A DNA stretch of 48,808 bases from OM182 bacterium MED-G28 (GCA_002457215.1 NTJZ01000017.1:1-48808); one strand, 5' to 3'; shown: positions 35,737 to 45,568, counted from the stretch's first letter. Notes: generated by a model from the sequence alone, not told the origin. Translations and numbers: made by a program.

Positions 35737-36654
35737 ATGAATAATAATATCTTGAAAGGCGGGGTAATCGCTGTGTTGCTGCTTGCTGCAGCTAGTATTG
35801 GGCTAACTACTGCGCAGCAGAGACCTACTTTAACCGCAGAACAATTAGAACGATTAACAATAAGAGCGGTTCCAGGAAAAGAAGGCTTGTATCTGATGCC
35901 AGGTTTTGACGGAAGCCTATCTGGGGGTAATATCGCAATTCTTCTTACCAATGAAGGGGTTATCATTGTTGATAACAAATATTCATACAGTTATGAAGAT
36001 ATTACTAGACAAGTGGGGAGCGTAACTTCCCAGCCGATTCGTTATGTGCTGAATACTCATCATCATTTTGATCACGCTGGAAGTAATGCTTCTTTCATGC
36101 CCGACGCCCAAGTTATTGGTCATGAGAACGTTCGGGTAAACATGTTGCGCAACCGTGGTCCTAGTGCCTCACCCGACGGTGCGCCACGCTTAACCTATAG
36201 CGACAAGACCAGTGTGCATTTAGGTGGTGCAGAAGTTGAGGCCTACCACTTAGGCTGCGGACACACTAATGGCGACTCGGCAATCCTTTTTCCTGAATTG
36301 CGTACTATTCATACGGGTGATCTATTTATTTGGGGGGATCGCTTGGATGGAAGCACGATGGCTCCGTTTATTGATTATGACAATGGTGGATGTGCAAGGG
36401 ATTGGGTTGCAACTCTTGACCAGGTCCTTGCCTTAGATTTCGATACTGTAATTCCTGGCCATGGTCCATTGCTACGGAAATCTGAAATACGAATTTTCCG
36501 TGACAAGTTTGAACAAATGTTGGCGCGTATCCGGGAACTAATGGACAGCGGCGTCAGTCGAGACGATATTGCTGCGGAGTTAGATATTTCCGACTTGAAC
36601 TGGCCGTTAGCACCAGCCGGTGTGCAAGCGATCTATGACGAATTATCACAATAG
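35737..36654 (+). CDS. Exported metallo-beta-lactamase-fold hydrolase
   Basis: A 305-residue protein with a signal peptide (NILKGGVIAVLLLAAASIGL, cleavage near TTAQ). The zinc motif HxHxDH is HHHFDH (108-113), followed by later ligands in HLGCGHTNGDS, TGDLF and PGHGP. This is the SoxH/quinoprotein-relay-like branch of MBL hydrolases with an additional C-terminal helical segment, rather than a lactam-resistance enzyme. The frame extends to TTG 35674, but ATG 35737 places the signal peptide correctly. It forms an operon with the amidohydrolase starting two bases after its stop. Confidence 0.9.
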   Translation: MNNNILKGGVIAVLLLAAASIGLTTAQQRPTLTAEQLERLTIRAVPGKEGLYLMPGFDGSLSGGNIAILLTNEGVIIVDNKYSYSYEDITRQVGSVTSQPIRYVLNTHHHFDHAGSNASFMPDAQVIGHENVRVNMLRNRGPSASPDGAPRLTYSDKTSVHLGGAEVEAYHLGCGHTNGDSAILFPELRTIHTGDLFIWGDRLDGSTMAPFIDYDNGGCARDWVATLDQVLALDFDTVIPGHGPLLRKSEIRIFRDKFEQMLARIRELMDSGVSRDDIAAELDISDLNWPLAPAGVQAIYDELSQ

Positions 36655-36656
36655 AC

Positions 36657-38054
36657 ATGTATCAGTTAAAGTTGCAGCCTATGCCATTATTCATCTTTTT
36701 TCTGTCTGTGTTTTTTGTATTTTCAAGCTCCTTGGCTCAGGAATCTTTAAGGCCCAATGTCCCTGTTGCCATAGTAGGTGGGATGCTGTTGGATGGCTAC
36801 GAGGCAGAACCTATACACAATTCTGTAATTGTGTTCGAAGACGGGCGAATCACCGCCGTTGGCCAGCGCCATAACACGCCAATACCTAACAATGCAGTCA
36901 TACTTGATGCTGGTGGCCGAACGGTAATGCCAGGATTAATCGATGCACATATGCACATCGATTTAATCGGTCATGGTGAATATGATGATTACTATGCCTT
37001 TCTAAACGAAATGGAACGCCTGCCTGAAGCTATGCCTATCGCCGCAAAACAGATGATGCGTGCAGGGGTAACTAGCGGGCTGGATCTTGGTGCGCCATTT
37101 CAGATTCTGGAGTTTAGAGAACGCATACGCAGAGGTGAAATACCTGGGCCACGATTGACGGTGTCAGGCCCATGGATCACGCGCATCGAAATGGCCGGAA
37201 TACCAGATGCCTACGAAGAAGTTGTAGATTCATCAGAAGAAGCTGCAAGACGAACACGAGAGTTAATTGCTGCCGGTTCCGATGTAATCAAAACTTGGGC
37301 CGGGTTAACTGAGGCGGATTATCGTGCAATTGTTAATGCCGCCCACGCAGAGGGTGTTAAGGTCCATGCCCATCTCTATGACCCTGATGCTATTCATGCA
37401 GCCCTTAATGCGGGCGTCGATGTGTTTCAGCATGTAGGCTCTGCTCGCAACCCACCTTACGATGAAGCGCTTGTCTCGCAGATTGCACAAAAGAGTATTC
37501 CAATTGTACAAACCATTTCGCATCGCATTTGGGTATACCCTGCAACGGTAGAGTTTCCAGAAAGGCTTTATGATCCGGTTTACAAAAAAGACATGCCTGC
37601 AGATTTCTACGCAGACTTTATAAAGTCATTCGAAAACTTCCATCGCAACTCCTATTTTAATGATATTGGTCGTGAAACTCGCAATGCTGTGAATTCTGCA
37701 AGCCAGTTTATTGATGCAGGTGCCTATATGGGAGTCGGCACTGACGCTGCAAGTCCTCTTAACATGCACACTGAAGCGATGTGGCGAGAAATGTCAGCGT
37801 TAGTTGAGAGCGGCATGACCCCGATTCAAGTTATCTCGGCGGCGACCAAAACCAATGCCGAAATTTTGGGGCAGATTGATGAGTTAGGGACCATTGAAGT
37901 TGGTAAGCTGGCAGACATTATTATTGTCGACGGCAACCCTTTGCGTAACATCGAAGTTTTAGATTATGTCGACATCGTTATTAAAGACGGAGGAGTATGG
38001 TATGCCGAGCGAGCTGCCTACGGGACCGTCACGGAAATTGGTCACGGCTTCTAA
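36657..38054 (+). CDS. Exported amidohydrolase-family protein
   Basis: A 465-residue metal-dependent hydrolase of the imidazolonepropionase/prolidase-like amidohydrolase group. The signal peptide ends near SSLAQ. Metal ligands are H98 and H100 (DAHMHID), the probable carboxylated Lys212 (DVIKTWAG), His237/His239 (KVHAHL) and the His of FQHVGS. The catalytic Asp363 is in GTDAASP. The C-terminal GQIDELGTIEVGKLADIIIVDGNPL is the usual composite beta-sandwich signature. It is translationally close to the MBL-fold gene (two-base gap), suggesting that both act on one exported substrate route. Substrate unknown. Confidence 0.92.
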   Translation: MYQLKLQPMPLFIFFLSVFFVFSSSLAQESLRPNVPVAIVGGMLLDGYEAEPIHNSVIVFEDGRITAVGQRHNTPIPNNAVILDAGGRTVMPGLIDAHMHIDLIGHGEYDDYYAFLNEMERLPEAMPIAAKQMMRAGVTSGLDLGAPFQILEFRERIRRGEIPGPRLTVSGPWITRIEMAGIPDAYEEVVDSSEEAARRTRELIAAGSDVIKTWAGLTEADYRAIVNAAHAEGVKVHAHLYDPDAIHAALNAGVDVFQHVGSARNPPYDEALVSQIAQKSIPIVQTISHRIWVYPATVEFPERLYDPVYKKDMPADFYADFIKSFENFHRNSYFNDIGRETRNAVNSASQFIDAGAYMGVGTDAASPLNMHTEAMWREMSALVESGMTPIQVISAATKTNAEILGQIDELGTIEVGKLADIIIVDGNPLRNIEVLDYVDIVIKDGGVWYAERAAYGTVTEIGHGF

Positions 38055-38058
38055 TTTC

Positions 38059-39411
38059 TTAGAGTAGCAAGTGACCAATTATAACGGCGATAGGTAAAGA
38101 GATAAGTGTCCGCAAAATAAATATCTGTGCCACATTTATAAAACCTAGTGGGATCTTTGATTTTATGATTAACGCCCCCACCTCCGACATGTAAATCAAT
38201 TGCGTCACCGATACCGTCGCCACGACAAAGCGTGTCAATTCACTGTTTATATTCACCCCCACTAAAGCTGGTAAATACATGTCGGTAAAACCAACTAATA
38301 TAAGTGGGGCTGCTGCTTGCGCCTCTTCCAACTGGAAGAGGTTAAGAATTGGGGCAATGGGTGCTCCTAACCATGTGAATACAGGTGTGTACTCCGCTAA
38401 AATCAATGCGGTTGTGCCTAAACCCATCACGACAGGAATTAACGATAACCAAATCTCTGAAACATTACGGCCGACACGCTGCACTAACTCTCTTGAGCTA
38501 GGTGCGTTGGCAGCACGATCAAGAGCCTGATTTAGTGCAATTGGCAGCAGACGGACGCCCGGTTCATAAGTGCGGCTGCCTTTGGCTGGGTTGCCATCAA
38601 TAAAATTGTCTGCAATGCGATTTAGCGGCGGCAGCCGCGGTGTGATCAGAGCAGCAATAAATCCGATTCCGATGACAGATAGGTAATAGGGTACAAACAG
38701 ATGGCCGAGCCCTATGTATTCGATAACTACTAACGAAAAAGATACTGACACGACTGAGAAATTGGTGCAGATGACTGCTGCCTCTCTGGCAGTATAAAAG
38801 CCCCGCTCGTATTGTTGTGAGGTAATGAAGACTCCAACAGGGCCGGAGCCCATCCAAGAAGCCATAGCATCGATAGCAGAACGACCAGGTAATCCAAACA
38901 CGCGATCGAAAATACGACTCAACATCACTCCGACTAATTCCATTAAACCGAAATCTACTAGTAGTGGTAAAAATACTGCGCCGATGCCTAGGTAGGTCAT
39001 GGTGATCGGAATTAAGTTGCCTAGAGTAGTTCCACTAGTAGCCACACCGGTCAGAAACTCGGGGCCGACTTGAAACAAGTAGGCGACAGCAGCTATTGCG
39101 CCAAACATTCGCATCGTAAACCAGAATGGATGTAGCGTGAGGTGATCTGAAAGCCAGTGCAATTTTTTCTTTGCACGTTTGTTGATAGCAAACAGAAAGC
39201 TAAACAGGACAGAGCTGACAATGAAGATTCCAGCTAGCTGCGATAGTTGCAGCTGAAAGTTATTAATGAAAAGATCACCGACATAGGCCATGCCAATCGT
39301 AATTTGTCCGTCGATAACAATGGGCGTCAAGAAAAATAAAACACCGATACCGGAAGGAATGAGAAATCGAATCCAGTTTTTTAATCCTGGCTTGCTTGAA
39401 GAGGCACTCAC
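38059..39411 (-). CDS. YjiH-like membrane protein with nucleoside-recognition (Gate) domain
   Basis: A 450-residue integral membrane protein with ten or more hydrophobic segments. It starts MSASSSKPGLKNWIRFLIPSG and carries the Gate-domain region GLPGRSAIDAMASWMGSGPVGV and later GFTDMYLPALVG, which are typical of the YjiH family of putative transporters. The transported compound is unknown. It ends four bases from the stop of the convergent amidohydrolase gene and lies 30 bases downstream of hisC on the same strand, so it may be co-transcribed with hisC. Confidence 0.85.
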   Translation of the reverse strand: MSASSSKPGLKNWIRFLIPSGIGVLFFLTPIVIDGQITIGMAYVGDLFINNFQLQLSQLAGIFIVSSVLFSFLFAINKRAKKKLHWLSDHLTLHPFWFTMRMFGAIAAVAYLFQVGPEFLTGVATSGTTLGNLIPITMTYLGIGAVFLPLLVDFGLMELVGVMLSRIFDRVFGLPGRSAIDAMASWMGSGPVGVFITSQQYERGFYTAREAAVICTNFSVVSVSFSLVVIEYIGLGHLFVPYYLSVIGIGFIAALITPRLPPLNRIADNFIDGNPAKGSRTYEPGVRLLPIALNQALDRAANAPSSRELVQRVGRNVSEIWLSLIPVVMGLGTTALILAEYTPVFTWLGAPIAPILNLFQLEEAQAAAPLILVGFTDMYLPALVGVNINSELTRFVVATVSVTQLIYMSEVGALIIKSKIPLGFINVAQIFILRTLISLPIAVIIGHLLL

Positions 39412-39441
39412 TAATACTTATTCCTTTTTTGTGTTATCCGC

Positions 39442-40506
39442 TTATTTGAAAGAGGCAAGACAATCGAGCATTTGTTGCAAGTCGATATCATCACCGATTG
39501 AAATACGAAGGTGATTTTCCAGTCCCGGTTGCTTGGCCTGGTCGCGCAATATAATGCCGTGCTCAACCAGATAATCAAAAGCTTTTACGCTGTCTTCAAA
39601 TTTTACTAATAAAAAATTTGTAACGCTCGGATAAACACGTTCAACACACGAGAGTGCCTTTAGCTTCTTCTCTACCTCTGCCTTACTGAATAGAATGCGG
39701 TCTCGCTGCGCTTCCATATAAGACACGCCCGTTTCGCTTAGTGAATTTAAGGCGATTCGAGCACAGGGGTCAGGAATGGGATAAGGAGCAATCAATTTAG
39801 CGAGCAGTTGAATAACATCTGAGTTGGCTAATACAAAACCAATGCGTACTGCCGCTAGACTGAATGCCTTAGACAGGGTTCGTAAGACGATCAAGTTAGG
39901 AGTAGAAGCAATATCCAAAGCGAAGGAGTCACTAGGTGTAAATTCAATATAGGCTTCATCGACTACAACAAATGCCTCATCTGAATATTTTTTGGCTAGA
40001 GCAAGAACGTCCTGCCTACTTAATAAGTTGCCAGTGGGATTATTCGGGTGGCACAGAAATATAATTTTGGGTTGTGCCGTCAATGCACCATAGGCAGGAA
40101 CGTCGAGTTTAAAGTCGCCTGGAGTTAGTGCGATCTTAGAAATTGAAACCTGATGAGCTTCCGCAATGAAGTCGTACATTGCATAAGTTGGGGTATTAAT
40201 TACGATACTGTCTTTGTTTGGTTCGCAGAAGGCGCGTATCAGTAAATCGATGCCTTCGTCAGCACCACGGGTGGTGAGTACACAGTCACTGGGTGTTCCC
40301 GAATAGAGACCATATTTGGTAGTTAAATCGCCCGGTAAGAAATCAGGATAGCGTTGCCAACTTTCCTGTTTTGGCATTTGATAGGCAGGATAGGGCGACT
40401 CATTAGCATTAAGATAATTATTGCCGATTCCGCCAATTCGGCGGGCCGATTGATAGGCAACCAATTTCTTGATTTGTGGAGCTGCCAGTTTGTTTGCTAA
40501 ACCCAT
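39442..40506 (-). CDS. hisC: Histidinol-phosphate aminotransferase
   Basis: A 354-residue fold-type I PLP aminotransferase that makes histidinol phosphate in histidine synthesis. The N-terminus LVAYQSARRIGG...YLNANESPYPAY matches gammaproteobacterial HisC. The PLP lysine is in LRTLSKAFSLAAVRIGF, and the cofactor-binding VDEAYIEFTP and CHPNNPTGNLL blocks are present. The frame extends upstream to 40578, but starting at ATG 40506 gives the HisC-type N-terminus and normal length. No other his gene is nearby, so it is a stand-alone copy. A role with another aromatic amino acid cannot be excluded. Confidence 0.93.
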   Translation of the reverse strand: MGLANKLAAPQIKKLVAYQSARRIGGIGNNYLNANESPYPAYQMPKQESWQRYPDFLPGDLTTKYGLYSGTPSDCVLTTRGADEGIDLLIRAFCEPNKDSIVINTPTYAMYDFIAEAHQVSISKIALTPGDFKLDVPAYGALTAQPKIIFLCHPNNPTGNLLSRQDVLALAKKYSDEAFVVVDEAYIEFTPSDSFALDIASTPNLIVLRTLSKAFSLAAVRIGFVLANSDVIQLLAKLIAPYPIPDPCARIALNSLSETGVSYMEAQRDRILFSKAEVEKKLKALSCVERVYPSVTNFLLVKFEDSVKAFDYLVEHGIILRDQAKQPGLENHLRISIGDDIDLQQMLDCLASFK

Positions 40507-40893
40507 GGTAATTCTAGTTCTCCGCTTTCTCTTTTGTGTGATTCTTTTGTCGTTCCGCTCAGACAGCAGGGTAAGCATAAAAGCTTGAGCGCCCTATAGC
40601 CATCTTCAATTAAGTTTATATTGCAAGATCTTAAACAAATTCAGAGTGTTGTCCCTAAAAATGTGTTTTAAATATTATAATTAGGGTTGATCACAGCAAT
40701 AAAGAAAAGGGTTTAATCCAGTTTCTAGTAATGTCTAATAAGAGATGTAGGATTTTATGCAGATTATCAGGCATGGTAACTGAAATTTTGCACCCTGTTT
40801 CAATATTTGATTAAGGCAAACCCTTTGTCGGAACAGGTCGCATTTTCCGAGTAAGAAGTGGTTTAATTGGCGATCGAATAGGATCGGGTCACT
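40507..40893. other. Divergent intergenic region, hisC / cupin
   Basis: 387 bases holding the upstream regions of two divergent genes. It is AT-rich around 40620-40700. I see no gene, no clear operator and no histidine-type attenuator (no run of His codons on the hisC side). Confidence 0.45.
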
Positions 40894-41373
40894 ATGTTTA
40901 AGAAAATATCGTTAACAAGATTTTTAATAAGTCTCTCTGCAACGTTCTTTTTAATTGGGTTCGGTGCCCATAGCAAGAACAATACTGCTGCCCAGGAGGC
41001 GACTCAACCCTTAGCTTTAAATTTAGATAAGGTAGAGTGGGGGCCTCCGGGCGGCGGTAACGGTTCGCCAGTTGGAGTGCGCACTGCGCGCCAGGGAATC
41101 GATCCAGAGACCGGCGGCATCACTTACTATGCTATGTTTCCAGCGGGCTCTCATTTTGATACCCATTGGCACACTTATGACGAACATGTAGTGGTGGTAA
41201 AAGGCGAGGTCACCATTGTGCTGGGTGATGAAGCGACTGACCTAACAGTAGGGAGTTATGTCGTGATTCCGGGCAAACTTAATCATTCTTGGGATGTGCC
41301 AGCAGGCGGCAGTGAAGCTGTTATCGTTGTCCGGCGAGTGGGTCCGGCGGACTTTCATTTCGTTCAACAGTAG
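40894..41373 (+). CDS. Exported single-domain cupin
   Basis: A 159-residue protein with a hydrophobic N-terminal signal (residues 8-28). A complete cupin metal site is visible: FDTHWHTYDEHVVVVKGEV gives His91, His93 and Glu97, and motif 2 (VIPGKLNHSWDVP) supplies the fourth ligand. This contrasts with the degenerate bicupin at 1005-2024. Small exported cupins of this kind may be dioxygenases or binding proteins; the substrate is unknown. It is followed 204 bases later by a His/Met-rich exported protein on the same strand. Confidence 0.85.
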   Translation: MFKKISLTRFLISLSATFFLIGFGAHSKNNTAAQEATQPLALNLDKVEWGPPGGGNGSPVGVRTARQGIDPETGGITYYAMFPAGSHFDTHWHTYDEHVVVVKGEVTIVLGDEATDLTVGSYVVIPGKLNHSWDVPAGGSEAVIVVRRVGPADFHFVQQ

Positions 41374-41577
41374 CGCGTTCTAAAGCTTTACTTTTTACTA
41401 TTTCGGAACACCTCTTAATAAACATTATCAGATTCTGTCAAATTACAATTTGTTGCAAACAATCAATGGTTTACGCCGCTCCAGTCTGCCCTATGGCGGA
41501 TTTGCGGTGGACTTTAGAGGTGAGGGCTTTTATGCTTTCACCCAGGATAATTTTTAGAAATACTGGGGATTCAGAGA

Positions 41578-42744
41578 ATGAATACCATATTCACCAAGAT
41601 TGAAAAACAGACATCAATATTAACGCTGGGTTTGGCCCTAGCTGTTGTCATTTCGACGCCAGCTTTGGCGCAATCTGGCAGCCTACGCAGCGAGTTTCCA
41701 GAGTTGGCCAATCTTTACAATGCCTTCGACGTTACTCAAGCAGGCATCTACGATGCTATCGCCGATATTAATAGCAACCCTGCTTCGCAAGATGGGCGCA
41801 TGGAACTTAAGATGCATCTCGATATGATGGCGGAAATGAGCGGTGGTGGTCACGGTGGTCACGGCGGTATGTCGATGGAAATGGACATGGACGGACACTT
41901 CGGTGAATTAGAAACTGAAGCTCGCATTTCACTAGGAGAAACTGTGCGTGGTTCACATTCGGACAATGCAGCAGGTGAAGCCTTTGCTAACTCAGAGGCG
42001 CTAACGACCCATGCTGCCATGGTATTGGCCCATGGTCGTAATTTTGAGAGCACGCTGTGGAATGTCTTCGCTGATGAATCCACAACAATTTACCAGAAGC
42101 GCATGGCTATCGATGAAGCCGTTCAAGATTACTTAACTAGTGATGCTAGGCATGCTGTGTCTATTTTGCCTAAAGAGTCGGAGCTTTATCTTGAACACCC
42201 TTATGCCGATGCCTTCAGAATGGGTTATCCCAAACTAAGTGGCTTGTTGTATTCCAACCAATGGTTACAACTTGCGTCTTTAGAGGCGATTATCATTGCT
42301 CAGGTTGATCCGCAGTTTGCTGGTCGGGTACCTCTAACCCTTGAACGCTATTGGAATAAGGTTGGCTCCGATACTGGTATGACAATGTTTCCGGCACCTT
42401 CAGAAATGCCGAGTGTTCCAGCTATTTCTCCGCAGCTTTACAGCCAATCTCCTCAAGCAGCGGTTATTATAGATAACTTGAATATGTTGGAGTCAGCATT
42501 GGCTGATGTGGTTGCTTATCCAAACTTGCAAAATCGTGACGTAGTGATTGATCAAGTGGTCGAGCAATACACTTCTGAAGACATGTATGTTGCAGAAACT
42601 ATGGACTATTTATTGAATGCCCTACGCGGTGGAATTTTCAATCAAGGTGGTCCGGCGATCGGTGATTTATCTCGTTCAGAACGGAATCGAACTCGTGATG
42701 CGATGGGCATGAATCATACGATGATTATGTCGGCACCGAACTAA
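41578..42744 (+). CDS. Exported His/Met-rich protein of unknown function
   Basis: A 388-residue protein with a signal peptide ending TPALAQ. I do not recognise the family. Residues 83-107 are a compact metal-ligand-rich stretch (MSGGGHGGHGGMSMEMDMDG) with alternating His/Gly and Met/Asp, as in periplasmic copper or silver binding segments. The C-terminus also ends in Met/His-rich MGMNHTMIMSAPN. The remainder appears mostly helical, with several LxxVxxA-type helices. Metal binding is inference from composition only. Its own strong bidirectional terminator follows. Confidence 0.75.
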   Translation: MNTIFTKIEKQTSILTLGLALAVVISTPALAQSGSLRSEFPELANLYNAFDVTQAGIYDAIADINSNPASQDGRMELKMHLDMMAEMSGGGHGGHGGMSMEMDMDGHFGELETEARISLGETVRGSHSDNAAGEAFANSEALTTHAAMVLAHGRNFESTLWNVFADESTTIYQKRMAIDEAVQDYLTSDARHAVSILPKESELYLEHPYADAFRMGYPKLSGLLYSNQWLQLASLEAIIIAQVDPQFAGRVPLTLERYWNKVGSDTGMTMFPAPSEMPSVPAISPQLYSQSPQAAVIIDNLNMLESALADVVAYPNLQNRDVVIDQVVEQYTSEDMYVAETMDYLLNALRGGIFNQGGPAIGDLSRSERNRTRDAMGMNHTMIMSAPN

Positions 42745-42792
42745 ACTCAAAGTATGCGTTAACCTGCGCATTTAGAATTTTAGCAGTCCAAT

Positions 42793-42820
42793 AAAAACGG
42801 TCACCTAGGTGACCGTTTTT
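42793..42820. terminator. Bidirectional palindromic terminator
   Basis: A perfect 28-base palindrome: A5, stem cggtcac, loop ctag, stem gtgaccg, T5. It lies between the His/Met-rich gene and the convergent GMC oxidoreductase gene and can serve both. Confidence 0.95.
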
Positions 42821-42949
42821 ATTGTGGGGATATTATTTTTGAAATAGAAGTGACAGGAAAATAAGATAAGCTGTCAGTTATGAATTCTGATTGGTTTTAC
42901 AATCTCAACTAAAATCTGTTGCTAAAATTTCTTATGAACAAAACTGTAT

Positions 42950-44650
42950 TCATAGGGAGTTTTCTTCCATCAAATTTACAGCGTGGTCACAGGCTCTTGC
43001 AGTGAAAGCCATGTAGGAGATCGAAGGGTTCTGGCAAGCAGCAGATGTCATAAACGAGCCATCGGTAACGAATAAATTCGGAACGTCATGAGCCTGGCAC
43101 CAACGATTTAATACTGAGTTGCTGGGGTCATCGCCCATCCGAGCGCTGCCCATTTCATGAATTCGATTACCTGGTACGGTTAGATTGACTGGATTGGAAT
43201 TAATGTCCGTACATCCCGCTGCTTCTAACATAGCAACAGCATCTTTCCGTGCTTCTTCTAACATGGTGTGCTCGTTCTCACCGTAACTGACATCGAATAG
43301 TGCTTGAGGATTGCCCCATTTGTCAGTTTTATTCGGATGTAAGGTCACTCGGTTATTAGGATTAGGCAGCTGCTCCCCGAAGGCACCTATTGATATACGC
43401 CAGGGCCCGGGCGACTTATGCGATTCTTTAAAGTCACGTCCAATGCCAGCGATCTGCCCACCAGCGTTTCCTATAGGTGATGCTCCTCCCTGATAGCCAA
43501 AGCCTCGGGTAAAAGGTTTGTTTTGTTCCGTGATATTGGCATAGCGTGGAATATAAATTCCACCAGAAGGACGGCGGCCAAAGACTTTCTTGTTTTCGAA
43601 CCCGTTAATAATACCATTGGCTCCAGCACCGCTAATGTGATCCATAAGGTTTCGGCCAACCTGATCTGAGCTATTAGCTAAACCATTAGGGAATGTTGCT
43701 GACTTCGATTGCATTAATATCATTGCCGAAGCAATAGCTGAGGCATTTAAAAAAACCAAGGTAGAAGTATAAGTTCGATTTTCGTTGGTTTCGACATCGA
43801 TGATGCGAACACCAGAGATGCGATTTGTTGCGGCGTCATACTCTAATGATTGAACCGCAGCATTGTGGACTATAGTCATATTACCGGTGCGTTCCGCCGC
43901 CGGCAGTGTTGCATTCAATGAAGAGAAGTAGGCCTTAAATGAACAACCGAAATGGCAACGGTTGCGAGATTGGCAATTAGATCTGCCCAGCGAGCGTTGT
44001 TCATCGGTCGCACTTGTTAGATGCGCTATTCTAGCTTGAATAATGTTTCTTCCTGGAAATGTTGATTCCACCTTCGATTTGAAAAAGTTTTCTGCGTCCG
44101 TAAGTTCAAAGCCTGGTTGATAAACACCGTCTGGGAGCTGTTCAAGACCATCTCTGTTTCCAGCAATGCCTGCAAATTCCTCGACGTAGTCATACCAGGG
44201 CTTGATTTCGTCGTAGCGCACGGGCCAGTCGATAGCCACGCCTTCATTTTTATTTGCAGTAAAATCTTGGGGTCCCATTCGATAAGACTGCCGACTCCAT
44301 GTAATCGAACGCCCTCCAGTGTGGTAACCCCTTAGCCAATCGTATTGAGTACCTTCTACTGTTTCATAAGGATGTTCATCATCCCTTACCCAAAAATGTT
44401 TATTCGATTCTTTAACAGCGTAAGACACACCTGGATATTGTTTGAAGTAGCGTTCTTTAATTTCTTCTTGTGAAATTCGATCGAGGTTTTTTTCTTGCCA
44501 AGGAGGTAACTGATCAACGTAGTCCCGCTCTGGTTTGATTTCAGGGCCACGCTCAAGCACAAGCACCTTTAAACCTCGCTCGCACAATTCCTTTGCGCTC
44601 CAGCCACCGCTCATGCCAGAACCAACTACGATTGCATCAAAATCTGTCAA
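42950..44650 (-). CDS. GMC-family FAD-dependent oxidoreductase
   Basis: A 566-residue flavoprotein of the glucose-methanol-choline family, large subunit type. The FAD loop DAIVVGSGMSGGWSAKELCE is at 4-23, followed by VLVLERGPE. The active-site His is in NRIHEMGSARMGDD, and the second base is the Asn in SAACQNPSISYM. The C-terminal layout is that of membrane-associated sugar/gluconate dehydrogenases. The partner gene 58 bases upstream encodes a gluconate-2-dehydrogenase-subunit-3-like protein. A classical cytochrome c subunit is not adjacent. The two cytochrome-bearing genes further upstream could supply one, as inference. The probable substrate is a sugar or alcohol. Confidence 0.93.
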   Translation of the reverse strand: MTDFDAIVVGSGMSGGWSAKELCERGLKVLVLERGPEIKPERDYVDQLPPWQEKNLDRISQEEIKERYFKQYPGVSYAVKESNKHFWVRDDEHPYETVEGTQYDWLRGYHTGGRSITWSRQSYRMGPQDFTANKNEGVAIDWPVRYDEIKPWYDYVEEFAGIAGNRDGLEQLPDGVYQPGFELTDAENFFKSKVESTFPGRNIIQARIAHLTSATDEQRSLGRSNCQSRNRCHFGCSFKAYFSSLNATLPAAERTGNMTIVHNAAVQSLEYDAATNRISGVRIIDVETNENRTYTSTLVFLNASAIASAMILMQSKSATFPNGLANSSDQVGRNLMDHISGAGANGIINGFENKKVFGRRPSGGIYIPRYANITEQNKPFTRGFGYQGGASPIGNAGGQIAGIGRDFKESHKSPGPWRISIGAFGEQLPNPNNRVTLHPNKTDKWGNPQALFDVSYGENEHTMLEEARKDAVAMLEAAGCTDINSNPVNLTVPGNRIHEMGSARMGDDPSNSVLNRWCQAHDVPNLFVTDGSFMTSAACQNPSISYMAFTARACDHAVNLMEENSL

Positions 44651-44708
44651 AACTGCTCTCCTTTCTTTTGTTCAATATGGCCATTAAATACGAGTGCTAT
44701 CCGCCTAC

Positions 44709-45227
44709 TTAAATTTCTACGCTGGGATCCCAGCGACCGGGAATTGCAACCCATTTTTGTTCCTGCAATGCACCTTCTTCAGAAGCAAAGTAAGCTTGGG
44801 TAATTAGCCCTTTTAGAGCGCGGTATTCATTGTGCTGCCGTGGTTGGTTTTCAAAGGCTCGAGTATCCAATTCGGACAAGCGACTTTCAGCTGTTATGTA
44901 ATCTACAGAGGCAAAATCTTGGCCCAATTCAGAGTTTAGTTGTCTAAGATTATTATGTTGCTCGCGCTTAGTATCAGTATCAGCCCATTCTGCCAAAAGG
45001 GCATCGAGGAAGCCTGGTACATTCACATCTAGCGCTCCAGGGGTTTCGGTTCGCGGGATAACTAGATCGCTTACTCTGGACACTAAAGCGAGTTCATCAG
45101 AGCTATAAAATTCTAGCCCATCGGCACTGGATGGATTCACCCGAACCACTCCCTTGCAAGCAGCGAGTAAGGAAGCCCCTCCAATGGATACAATCATGCC
45201 CTGCAAAACTTCACGGCGGGTCTTCAT
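44709..45227 (-). CDS. Gluconate 2-dehydrogenase subunit 3-like protein
   Basis: A 172-residue exported protein with the twin-arginine start KTRREVLQGMIVSIGG and a lipobox-like LLAAC, so it may be a Tat-exported lipoprotein. The body matches the small subunit of GMC dehydrogenases: FYSSDELALVSRVSDLVIPRTETPGALDVNVPGFLD, then a helical domain ending AYFASEEGALQ. This subunit helps fold and export its GMC partner, whose gene starts 58 bases downstream on the same strand. The pair is very likely one operon. Confidence 0.9.
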   Translation of the reverse strand: MKTRREVLQGMIVSIGGASLLAACKGVVRVNPSSADGLEFYSSDELALVSRVSDLVIPRTETPGALDVNVPGFLDALLAEWADTDTKREQHNNLRQLNSELGQDFASVDYITAESRLSELDTRAFENQPRQHNEYRALKGLITQAYFASEEGALQEQKWVAIPGRWDPSVEI

Positions 45228-45456
45228 AATAGGTTTTTCTCACTTTGTAATTAAATCTACTGGTAAGGATATGAAAATTTGAGGGCTTAAGATACAGAAA
45301 ATATATAAAACAAAAGCTAACTAGTGAATATCAGACACCTCTATAGTGCTAACTCACCTGAGGGCAATAGTGATGCGATTGGCACTTGGCCTTGTCCGCA
45401 GGAAAAACATCGCCTAGTGTTTAACTCGTAATAAGTAGGTTCGCTGCACAATTAAA

Positions 45457-45489
45457 AAAGGTCAGATGGCTTTGAGTCATCTGACCTTT
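45457..45489 (-). terminator. Terminator of the first cytochrome/PHM-like gene
   Basis: A 12-bp perfect stem (45457-45468 with 45478-45489) and 9-base loop. On the minus strand it is followed by a run of T residues, so it ends the gene at 45569-46921. The rest of the 45228-45568 gap contains no convincing gene. A closely related hairpin follows the second copy. Confidence 0.9.
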
Positions 45490-45568
45490 CGTTTTCTAGA
45501 CATTTTTTCTTTGAAAAACCTGCTCGCTCAGTGCAGCGGGCGTTGCTGTAAGGTTTGCAGTAAAACCC

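Noticed and set aside
36620..36874. Alternative frame across the junction of the MBL-fold and amidohydrolase genes.
   Set aside because: Both flanking genes have full catalytic motifs and use other frames; this one is a shadow.
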